Assembly (NCBI GenBank): GCA_031283515.1
Contig: JAITBS010000333.1
Coordinates: 1 to 12,003 of the forward strand
Origin: Planctomycetaceae bacterium
GTDB taxonomy: Bacteria > Planctomycetota > Planctomycetia > Pirellulales > Thermoguttaceae
Reading direction: 5' to 3'
Length of the DNA: 12,003 bases
Shown here piece after piece: positions 6,157-12,003 of the stretch. The position numbers and the translations under genes are program-made. The notes beneath the pieces are model-generated. The model did not search any database, was not told the DNA's origin, and saw only the letters and a program-made list of their open reading frames with translations. Position 1 is the first letter of the stretch; the number at the start of each line of letters is the position of its first letter.

Positions 6157-8487
6157 TCAATATTTACCGAATGATTTATCATCAAGATCGATTTTGATTT
6201 CAGCACCTCCGCCTCCGCCCCAGTGTTCATCATCAACTTCAGTATCAGCATCAGAGGCAGAAGACGCGGATATTGGTATTGGAGCGGCTGTTACGGATTT
6301 GGTGATTAGTTTTGGTTTTAAAGGAGTCGTTGATTTTGGAAGATTGGGTTTTGCTGCGGGAGTTGATTTTGAATCGGTAACCGGTACGGATTTCGAAGTC
6401 GAAGCCGAACCATTCTTTTTCAATGCCGATGGTTTACGGATTTGGAACTGAGCAACCAATTTTTGAAGTTGACCTGCCTGACTGCTCATTTCATTTGAAA
6501 CACTTGCCGTTTCTTCGGCACTGGCGGTATTTTGTTGCGTTACAGCGTCAATCTGATGCAATCCTTGCGACACTTGTGAAATACCTTGTGCTTGTTCACT
6601 ACTTGCCTGAGCAATTTCACCGACCAAAGTTGCCACTTTTTGTGATTGTTCCACAATACCATCCAACATTTCAGCGGTTTGTGTTGCAATTTCTGCACCT
6701 TCGTTAATTTGTTTACTGTTGTTTTCAATCATTTGCGTTGTTTCCGCAGCGGCTTTGGCACTTCGCGACGCAAGATTCCGAACCTCTTCCGCAACAACAG
6801 CAAAACCCTTACCGTGAACTCCCGCCCGCGCCGCTTCAACAGCTGCATTAAGAGCCAGCAAGTTTGTCTGGAACGAAATATCATCAATCACCTTAACCAC
6901 CTTTTGAACATCCTGAGAATTTTTCGTAATCAATGCCATTGATTCGATCATTTTCTTCATCATGTCCTTACCGACAGCAGCGGAATCATTAGCGGCTTGG
7001 GCGAGTTTATTGGCTTCGCCGGCATTTTGGGCATTGCTATTCGTTTGACCGCCGATTTCACTCATGGACGCGGTGATTTCTTCGATACTTGCGGCGGATT
7101 CTGTGGCGCCTTGCGAAAGACTTTCACTGGCAGCAGCAACCTGAGACGCTCCTGTCGCAACTTGTTCTACCGCTTCGGCGGTATTATTGAGAGCGGTATT
7201 GACCTGATCAAGCATTGCGGTCAAATGAATGTTCATCACATCCAAATCTCCGCGAATTTTAACCGTGCTAAGCCAATTCCCTTCCGCAAGTTTTTTCGCA
7301 AGAGTTTCAACATTTTGAAACTCGTGCAAAATTGACTGCAAGGCATTCGACACGTCGCCGATTTCATCTTTGCGCCGCATATATTCTGCCGGTATTTTTA
7401 CAGTCAAGTCGCCATCCTGTGCAATCCGAATCATTGACTTGACGGCAATCCCCAAACCAGTTACAATATTTTTCGTCAACACAAAAGCTGTAACCAGACC
7501 AAACAACACCGCCAAAATACTGACTCCAACAATAACAATCAATACAAACCTAATTAATTTCTCCATTGACTGAGATGTAAGTTCAATATCCTTTTGAACA
7601 CCGGTAATAATTTCCATAATCTCCTGATTAACACCATCACCGGTTTCATTTTGATTTTTTTGGTTTACTTCCACCTCTTTGAACGCATCAACACAGGCAT
7701 CGTTCAATTTTTGCCAACCCTTTAAAGAATCAATAGTATTGTTAAGGAGTTTGTGTTCTGCTTCGTTTGTAATTTTTTTACTCAAATCATTACATTTTTC
7801 AAAAATGGTTTCGAATAGTTTGTCTATATCTTTTTTAATCTGTTCCGATAAATTGGGATCAATGGTCATTTCATATTCACGTGTTTTGATACGAATATGC
7901 TGCAAGTCATTAAGGATAGACAAGGGCAATAAAATCACATCCAGTTCTTTTTCGATTTTTGGGGAATCTCCATCGGTAGTTGTTTTGTTAGTCCGTTCTA
8001 TAAAATTCTTTTTAAGAAAATTCTCCAACTCTGTTAATGAACCTTCCGTACCAACGTAAAACCCATTCCGATTCTTTTTAGTTGCTTTAATTTTTGCAAT
8101 TGTATCGGCGAAATATTGATCCAGATTTTCGTAAGAGGTTGTATGTTCGGCAATTTTGACAGCACTGTTGAGAGTTTTGGGGTCTAGTTTTAGTTTCTGA
8201 ACCTCTGCACTTGCTTCGGTTACCAGTTTTACGAATTTAGTCATCTCGGTGTGGTATTTTGGATCTTTCGACAACGAGTGTTTATCGGAAGCAATTTGGG
8301 CTTCGTAAGAATTGACGACCATCGTATTCGATAGCCCAAAAACACGAATTTGTTGAAGTAATAACGATGTTTCCTCACTGATTTTCCTGAGGGCAAAATA
8401 ACCGGCACCGCTCACGATAATAAGTAAAATAATCAACAAACTAAAACCTACAAACAACTTTTTACTAATTTTCATATTAGAAAGCAT
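6157..8487 (-). CDS. Methyl-accepting chemotaxis protein
   Basis: This 776-residue inner-membrane receptor relays ligand binding to CheA/CheW. Membrane segment 1 is at about 11-32. An all-helical, Lys-rich periplasmic sensor follows at 33-311, of the size of helical-bimodular or extended four-helix sensors, with no recognised ligand motif. Membrane segment 2 is at about 312-336 and HAMP at 337-390 (IPAEYMRRKDEIGDVSNAL). A second HAMP-like stretch is at 391-430 (GNW, RGDLDVMN). The coiled-coil signalling domain spans 431-685, with its conserved tip at about 536-580 (SFQTNLLALNAAVEAARAG, GFAVVAEEVRNLA). Residues 686-776 form an unusual S/T/K/P-rich tail ending in an acidic stretch, WGGGGGA, and DDKSFGKY. 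An AGAGG site 6 bases before the ATG favours M1 over M5. No che genes are nearby, so it must signal to an array encoded elsewhere. Confidence 0.95.
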   Translation of the reverse strand: MLSNMKISKKLFVGFSLLIILLIIVSGAGYFALRKISEETSLLLQQIRVFGLSNTMVVNSYEAQIASDKHSLSKDPKYHTEMTKFVKLVTEASAEVQKLKLDPKTLNSAVKIAEHTTSYENLDQYFADTIAKIKATKKNRNGFYVGTEGSLTELENFLKKNFIERTNKTTTDGDSPKIEKELDVILLPLSILNDLQHIRIKTREYEMTIDPNLSEQIKKDIDKLFETIFEKCNDLSKKITNEAEHKLLNNTIDSLKGWQKLNDACVDAFKEVEVNQKNQNETGDGVNQEIMEIITGVQKDIELTSQSMEKLIRFVLIVIVGVSILAVLFGLVTAFVLTKNIVTGLGIAVKSMIRIAQDGDLTVKIPAEYMRRKDEIGDVSNALQSILHEFQNVETLAKKLAEGNWLSTVKIRGDLDVMNIHLTAMLDQVNTALNNTAEAVEQVATGASQVAAASESLSQGATESAASIEEITASMSEIGGQTNSNAQNAGEANKLAQAANDSAAVGKDMMKKMIESMALITKNSQDVQKVVKVIDDISFQTNLLALNAAVEAARAGVHGKGFAVVAEEVRNLASRSAKAAAETTQMIENNSKQINEGAEIATQTAEMLDGIVEQSQKVATLVGEIAQASSEQAQGISQVSQGLHQIDAVTQQNTASAEETASVSNEMSSQAGQLQKLVAQFQIRKPSALKKNGSASTSKSVPVTDSKSTPAAKPNLPKSTTPLKPKLITKSVTAAPIPISASSASDADTEVDDEHWGGGGGAEIKIDLDDKSFGKY

Positions 8488-8493
8488 TTTTGA

Positions 8494-8498
8494 CCTCT
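8494..8498 (-). promoter_or_regulatory. Shine-Dalgarno sequence of the chemoreceptor gene
   Basis: On the minus strand AGAGG lies 6 bases upstream of the ATG at 8487-8485. It decides the start against the in-frame ATG four codons later, and contrasts with the absent sites of the two genes further along. Confidence 0.6.
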
Positions 8499-8684
8499 AA
8501 ACATTTACTTTGTACTATAAACTACAACCGATCTTTTTTTGGGTTGTATTGAAAAATTATTACGATGTCACTGTTTTCTTTGATAAAAAAATTTCAATAA
8601 ACATCGACACAACGATTTTTATTCCCGATGGATGCAATGGATAAAGGGAATAGGTATTCAATCGTCTTACCTTTTAGTTGTTAA

Positions 8685-8690
8685 ATTATA
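8685..8690 (-). promoter_or_regulatory. Candidate -10 box for the chemoreceptor gene
   Basis: A perfect TATAAT (minus strand, 8690-8685) would start transcription near 8678 and give a leader of about 190 nt. No TTGACA-like -35 lies 16-18 bp upstream. Within the leader, TATTCCC/GGGAATA (8620-8626, 8646-8652) and TACAACC/GGTTGTA (8523-8529, 8542-8548) can form 7-bp stems. I recognise no known riboswitch there. Confidence 0.3.
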
Positions 8691-8857
8691 GCATAGTAAA
8701 AAGTGAAAAAATGGGGGAGGCAAAAATTTTGGCAAAATTTTTCCGATGTTTTACGAATGTTTCCTATTTTTCCCGTAAATAACTTCATTTTTCTGCTGGA
8801 CGAATTTTGAAATTTGTGAATATTTTTTCCGCATTTACCACACCGATTTGAAAATGC

Positions 8858-8988
8858 GGAGAGTTGGAGAGTTGATAGTTAATAGTTATGAGTGAATAGT
8901 GAATAGTGTTCGCAAGCGGATTATTACCAAAACGGTATTACTCCGCTTGCGCAACTATTCACTATTCACTATCCACTATTAACTCTCC
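8858..8988. repeat. Large imperfect palindrome with AGTGAAT heptamers, MITE/REP-like
   Basis: The core is a 10-bp perfect stem (CGCAAGCGGA 8911-8920, TCCGCTTGCG 8942-8951) closed by TACC/GGTA around AAAAC. Outward is a 17-bp perfect stem, AGTGAATAGTGAATAGT (8891-8907) with its complement at 8954-8970, itself made of tandem heptamers. The outer arms both begin GGAGAGTT (8866-8873; complement 8981-8988) and share TTAATAGT with small gaps. GGAGAGTT is also tandemly doubled at 8858-8873. No transposase is encoded. It looks like a non-autonomous palindromic repeat of the kind dispersed in intergenic DNA, but only this copy is visible. Confidence 0.75.
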
Positions 8989-8991
8989 ACT

Positions 8992-9004
8992 GCCCTTTCA
9001 GGGC
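8992..9004. repeat. Small GC-rich hairpin beside the palindrome
   Basis: GCCCT (8992-8996) and AGGGC (9000-9004) pair around a 3-base TTC loop, immediately right of the large palindrome. There is no U-run on either side, so it is not a canonical terminator; it may belong to the repeat unit. Confidence 0.35.
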
Positions 9005-9026
9005 TGCCTCTTAAGCGAATCGAATC

Positions 9027-9055
9027 GTCACTTAATGAAACATCAATCAAGTGAC
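9027..9055 (-). terminator. 7-bp stem-loop downstream of the GTPase gene
   Basis: GTCACTT (9027-9033) and AAGTGAC (9049-9055) pair with a 15-base loop, 35 bp past the GTPase stop on the minus strand. No U-run follows, so its role as a transcript end is inferred from position only. Confidence 0.25.
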
Positions 9056-9090
9056 TGCAAGGAGGACAGTTACAACAATTACGGATTATT

Positions 9091-10095
9091 TTAGACGTGA
9101 ACCTCAACAACATCCTGATCGTTCAGAACATAATCACCTTTAACAATTGTTCCATCGTGTACGGCTGAACCCCAAACTTTTCCGAATTTCAGATTTTTTG
9201 CGTAATCCTTGTGAATGAGTTCCGCAAGATCGAGCAGTGTTTCGCCGCACCGTAATGTAAAGGGTTTATCACGGTCGGCTTCCTTTTTTCTTGGGTCTTT
9301 TGTGTAGATTCGTATTACATGGAGCGATTCGTAAATCGCATTGCGAAGCGGTTCGAGTGTTTCGGTGTTGTTTGCTGAGATTTTGAATTCACGAAACGGC
9401 AATGGACATATCTCATGGAATAATTCGAGCCGTTCCTCCGCTTCCGGCATATCAATTTTATTGGCTACAAAAAATGTCTGCGTAAACGATAACCCGACAT
9501 CTTCTTCATCAAGACTTGATTCTGCCGCCAAACGTGTTTTCGTACCGGCAAGTTTATCGAGAACACCCTTACATTGTTCCATTCCGTTGTCGTCTTCCAA
9601 ATCAATCATCAACAACGCAAGATCAGCACTACGCAACAAACCAACGATATAAGGTTCCAAATAATCCGGTGTAATGGGCGGAGTATCAATGAGTTGTACG
9701 AAAACATCATTCCACGCCATCATACCGGGTTGTGGTTGTTTGGTGGTGAACGGATAAACGGCAATTTCCGGTGTAGCGTGGGTGAGCGAGGTAAGTAATT
9801 GACTTTTACCGGCATTGGGAGCACCAATAATTACGGCAGTGCCGGCACCTTGACGCGGAATCCGAAAAGATCGCCCTACACTACCTTTTTTGTCGCCGCC
9901 GGAACGTTGTTGTTCTATCTCTTTTCGCAGTTGCGACATTTGCGTTTTGAGTTTTGCCTGCAGATGATCCGTTCCTTTATGTTTTGGCATTTCGGCGTAC
10001 ATTACCTGAAGCCATTTTAATTCTTCTTCGGGTGTTTCTGCTCGGCGATAATTGTCTTCTGCTTTCTTATATTGTTGTGTTAGATTGGCTGGCAT
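9091..10095 (-). CDS. DRG/Obg-like GTPase with C-terminal TGS domain
   Basis: From the ATG at 10095 this is a 334-residue cytoplasmic GTP-binding protein. Residues 1-75 are a charged helical region with PKHKGTDHLQ, a signature of DRG-type GTPases. The G domain follows: P-loop GAPNAGKS at 91-98, YPFTTKQPQPG at 114-124, DTPP at 137-140 (the G3 position, usually DTPG), NKID at 212-215 and SAN at 240-242. Residues about 261-334 are a TGS domain (IRIYTKDP, FTLRCGETLLDLAELIH, VVEVHV). Such proteins are thought to act at ribosomes, but the exact role of this subgroup is not known. The frame stays open to an ATG at 10164. I chose 10095 because relatives begin MPANLTxQYxxAE, from memory; neither start has a Shine-Dalgarno sequence. 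It is the last of three co-directional genes. Confidence 0.88.
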   Translation of the reverse strand: MPANLTQQYKKAEDNYRRAETPEEELKWLQVMYAEMPKHKGTDHLQAKLKTQMSQLRKEIEQQRSGGDKKGSVGRSFRIPRQGAGTAVIIGAPNAGKSQLLTSLTHATPEIAVYPFTTKQPQPGMMAWNDVFVQLIDTPPITPDYLEPYIVGLLRSADLALLMIDLEDDNGMEQCKGVLDKLAGTKTRLAAESSLDEEDVGLSFTQTFFVANKIDMPEAEERLELFHEICPLPFREFKISANNTETLEPLRNAIYESLHVIRIYTKDPRKKEADRDKPFTLRCGETLLDLAELIHKDYAKNLKFGKVWGSAVHDGTIVKGDYVLNDQDVVEVHV

Positions 10096-10180
10096 AATAT
10101 GAAATGACTTAAAAATGGTTTTATTCAGCAGCTGTTCCGAAGGGGCGTTACTGAATGGATACAAATAGGCAGTTACCGAT

Positions 10181-10206
10181 TTTACTCTTTATATTTACTC
10201 TTTATA
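10181..10206. repeat. 13-bp perfect tandem duplication over the transporter stop codon
   Basis: TTTACTCTTTATA occurs twice in direct succession (10181-10193, 10194-10206). The right copy contains the stop codon of the potassium transporter gene (TTA at 10202-10204 on the plus strand). The duplication lies between this gene and the GTPase start, and leaves the transporter reading frame unchanged. Confidence 0.85.
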
Positions 10207-11551
10207 GAACGATGTCCTCTTTTTTTTCGGGGATGGGTTCGGGATCGTGTGCGGGATCTTTGTAAAGAGCAACCGCTCCCAGTGCAAGCGAAACAACTCC
10301 GATACGTCCAATGTACATCATTACAATAATAACGATTTTTCCTCCAAAAGTCAGGTCATGCGTAATTCCCCGACTAAGACCGACAGTTCCCAACGCGGAC
10401 GCAACTTCAAAAGCAGTATCTTCCAACGGGTGCGGGTCAAAAAGAAGCAGGCAATACGTGCCGGCGGCAAACGCAATCAAATAAAGCGCAATTGCTGCAA
10501 AGGCTGCTGTAATTCGACCAGGAGGAACTTTGTACTTGAAAAAAGTAATTTCTTCATGACCTCGTAGAAAACTCATAATGGTTGCAATTGCCGCTGACCA
10601 AGTGGTACTTTTGAGTCCGCCTCCCGTACCGCTTGGCGATGCGCCAAGAATCATCAAAATGATGACAACAATAACAGTGGCAGCGGACAGTTTGGCGATG
10701 GAAAATGTGTTGAAGCCGGAAGTTGTCAATGCGGATACGGTGTGAAAAAAGGCAGCCAACAAACGTCTTCGTAACGGCAGTTCCGCAACAGCAGCATCAA
10801 AAAACAAGAGAACAGTTCCGGCGGTAATTGCTCCCAATGTTGCGACAAGAATAATACGTGTTGTCAGGGTTGCCCGAACGTGCTTACTTTTAATCGAACG
10901 CACCATATCATCGAGGACAATAAATCCAATTGCGCCGAGTAAACTCAAAATGGAAATTGTGAGACTGATTTTTGTGTTATCGGTAAATGCTTCGAGGTTA
11001 TTGGGAAAGGTACTGAATCCGGCGGTGCAAAACGAGGCGACTGCATGAAAGATGGCAGTCCAAAGCGGATAGGGTACATCGGCTTCGGTGAATGCCTGCC
11101 ACAAAATGAGTGCACCGAAAATTTCTATTGTAAAGGTGAAAACAATAATATGCCGGAGAAACCGAACTGGTTCGAACGATTCCGGCATTGCCAGAACTGC
11201 TTTACCGATATTGATTCGTTTTTTTGACAAATGCCCTTTTGAGGCGAGAATTGCGCAAGAACTGATGGTCATGTAACCAAGACCGCTGATCTGAATCCCC
11301 ACCAAAAAAATCACATATCCTAAAGTATTATAAACATCGGCGGTATCAACAGTTGTTAAACCGGATGTGCTGATGACGGAAACGGCGATAAACAAGTTAT
11401 CTATTGGTGAAATCCAATTGGTTTTCCAACAAATCGGAAGACTCAACAGCAGAAAAACAATAATCACATAAAATGCGTAACCGACCATAAGTGCGTGATC
11501 CGGACGCAATCCGTAATACCAAACCCGTAACCGTTTATAAAACCTTTTCAT
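10202..11551 (-). CDS. ktrB: KtrB/TrkH-family potassium uptake channel subunit
   Basis: The 449-residue integral membrane protein has the four-fold M1-P-M2 layout of Trk/Ktr/HKT transporters. Its four selectivity-filter loops are visible: STSGLTT (61-67), CTAGFST (175-181), TTSGFNT (276-282) and GTVGLSRG (388-395), each with the key glycine. IQISGLGYMT (87-96) matches KtrB's IQIGGLGFMT. The SPSGTGGGLKSTT loop (306-318) matches the KtrB gate-loop region, and MYIGRIG (412-418) the last-helix motif. Its length fits KtrB (about 450) better than proteobacterial TrkH (about 480). It would take up K+ (Na+-coupled in some KtrAB systems) with a cytoplasmic RCK partner, KtrA/TrkA, which is not in this window. 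A TTG immediately before the ATG could also start translation; the nearest AGGTGA lies 15 bases from the ATG, further than usual. The gene follows the flavoprotein gene by 36 bp. Confidence 0.9.
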   Translation of the reverse strand: MKRFYKRLRVWYYGLRPDHALMVGYAFYVIIVFLLLSLPICWKTNWISPIDNLFIAVSVISTSGLTTVDTADVYNTLGYVIFLVGIQISGLGYMTISSCAILASKGHLSKKRINIGKAVLAMPESFEPVRFLRHIIVFTFTIEIFGALILWQAFTEADVPYPLWTAIFHAVASFCTAGFSTFPNNLEAFTDNTKISLTISILSLLGAIGFIVLDDMVRSIKSKHVRATLTTRIILVATLGAITAGTVLLFFDAAVAELPLRRRLLAAFFHTVSALTTSGFNTFSIAKLSAATVIVVIILMILGASPSGTGGGLKSTTWSAAIATIMSFLRGHEEITFFKYKVPPGRITAAFAAIALYLIAFAAGTYCLLLFDPHPLEDTAFEVASALGTVGLSRGITHDLTFGGKIVIIVMMYIGRIGVVSLALGAVALYKDPAHDPEPIPEKKEDIVL

Positions 11552-11587
11552 CAATATAAAATCTTTTCACCTGAAACACCGTAAAAT

Positions 11588-11986
11588 TTAATGTGAAAAC
11601 GAAACAGGAGATTCTGTAAAACTAAAAAGAGTTGCATTCCAGTGTTCGAGACAAAAAGAGACAAATTCGGGATTATCCGGTGATTGATAAATGGAACGGA
11701 TGTTTGCGTACATATCCAGAATTTTTGTTTTAACTCTCAGATTGTTGTTAAAGGTTACGGTACCGGAAACTCGAATCCAACGGTTACCGTCAAAGGAAGA
11801 AAATTCAACTTTGGGATTGGCATTCATTTCTTTCCAGAAGTTCTTACTTTTGGCGGAACAGAACCAAAGTATTCCATCTTCTTCAAAACAAAACAAAATC
11901 GGACGAACTTTTGGTATTGCATTTTCGGCGGCAGTGGCAAAATAAGTGATGGGATTCGCCTTCAAAAAATCCAGTGCGGGTTGCAT
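11588..11986 (-). CDS. Pyridoxamine 5'-phosphate oxidase-like flavin-binding protein
   Basis: The 132-residue protein is a complete small member of the PNPOx-like split-barrel FMN-binding group (COG5015-like). It begins with ALDFLKANPITYFAT, followed by PKVRPILF (25-32), LWFCSAKSKNFWKEMNANP (40-58) and WIRVSGTVTF (70-79), the order and spacing usual for these proteins. It ends with a short ATLFSF segment. Such proteins bind FMN or related cofactors in the cytoplasm; the true substrate is unknown, and it is not expected to be genuine PdxH, which is longer. A strong Shine-Dalgarno sequence, AGGAGG (minus, 11997-11992), sits 5 bases from the ATG, the best in the window. It is probably first in a unit with the potassium transporter and GTPase, though no functional link is obvious. 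Confidence 0.88.
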   Translation of the reverse strand: MQPALDFLKANPITYFATAAENAIPKVRPILFCFEEDGILWFCSAKSKNFWKEMNANPKVEFSSFDGNRWIRVSGTVTFNNNLRVKTKILDMYANIRSIYQSPDNPEFVSFCLEHWNATLFSFTESPVSFSH

Positions 11987-12003
11987 GAAAACCTCCTAAT
12001 TGA

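Larger units (their letters stand above)
8488..9090. other. 603-bp spacer with palindromic DNA, no convincing gene
   Basis: The stretch separates two minus-strand genes. The left half is the AT-rich chemoreceptor upstream region. Around 8828-8860 there is a 9-bp stem (TCCGCATTT/AAATGCGGA, 15-base loop). From 8858 a large imperfect palindrome begins, followed by short stems at 8992-9004 and 9027-9055. The plus-strand frame at 8906-9094 runs through the palindrome and is not credible as a gene. Confidence 0.55.

Noticed and set aside
6146..6451. 101-codon plus-strand open frame opposite the chemoreceptor C-terminus
   Set aside because: It is antisense to the well-supported coiled-coil and tail coding sequence and has no recognisable motif or ribosome binding site.
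7679..8059. 126-codon plus-strand open frame within the chemoreceptor sensor domain
   Set aside because: It is a mirror frame of a real helical coding region, Ser/Phe-rich as expected for antisense of Lys/Glu codons.
8488..8684. Possible c-di-GMP or other riboswitch in the chemoreceptor leader
   Set aside because: Only two 7-bp stems can be drawn, and the conserved bases of the GEMM motif are absent.
5971..8752. 12-bp inverted match AAAACATCGGAA (5971-5982) and TTCCGATGTTTT (8741-8752) flanking the chemoreceptor gene, possible element ends
   Set aside because: A 12-bp match somewhere in 12 kb of AT-rich DNA is expected by chance, similarity does not extend, and no target duplication or transposase is present.
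9058..9066. Strong AAGGAGGA Shine-Dalgarno-like sequence on the plus strand
   Set aside because: No ATG, GTG or TTG follows at usable spacing before a stop, so it drives no visible gene.
8906..9094. 62-codon plus-strand open frame (MFASGLLPKRYYS...) preceding and overlapping the end of the GTPase gene
   Set aside because: It runs through the right arm of the palindrome, its composition reflects the AGTGAAT repeats, and it has no ribosome binding site.
10096..10164. Upstream 23-codon extension of the GTPase gene to the ATG at 10164
   Set aside because: The added residues look non-conserved and the family typically begins at MPANL; it is not excluded, since neither start has a ribosome binding site.

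Overview
The window (about 40% G+C by eye) reads as a bacterial chromosome fragment with Planctomycetota-like content. The pointers are a secreted sulfatase carrying extra modules, a secreted DUF1573 protein, a small DRG/Obg-like GTPase with a TGS domain, and frequently weak or absent Shine-Dalgarno sequences. The low G+C would suit a host-associated or otherwise low-GC lineage. This assignment is an inference from gene content; no rRNA or marker gene is present.

Left part (1-3685): a collapsed remnant of a cystathionine gamma-synthase/lyase-type gene (49-202) lies just upstream of a large plus-strand gene (354-3371). That gene encodes an exported three-module enzyme: a formylglycine-dependent sulfatase, a concanavalin/LamG-like beta-sandwich, and an alpha/beta-hydrolase esterase joined by an Asn/Lys/Gln-rich linker. 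It looks made to remove both sulfate and ester groups from one polysaccharide. A 314-bp gap follows, holding a dispersed-repeat-like phrase, a startless open frame and a 10-bp inverted repeat between convergent genes.

Middle (3686-8487, all minus strand): a DUF1573 exported protein followed 49 bp later by a GmhA-like SIS-domain sugar-phosphate isomerase, then a 652-bp AT-rich spacer with several inverted repeats, then a full-length methyl-accepting chemotaxis receptor with a long low-complexity acidic tail. No che genes are present, so the receptor is an orphan here.

Right part (8488-12003, minus strand): a 603-bp spacer contains a possible chemoreceptor promoter and a striking 120-bp imperfect palindrome built on AGTGAAT repeats. 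Beyond it are three co-directional genes, in transcription order a small PNPOx-like flavoprotein, a KtrB/TrkH potassium channel subunit and the TGS-domain GTPase, spaced 36 and 106 bp apart and possibly an operon. A 13-bp tandem duplication covers the stop codon of the potassium transporter gene.

I do not see a CRISPR array, phage, integrase, transposase, tRNA or rRNA. The most unusual items are the sulfatase-esterase fusion with its three A7 tracts in the linker, the internally deleted trans-sulfuration gene, and the large palindromic element. None amounts to a clearly new multi-gene system.
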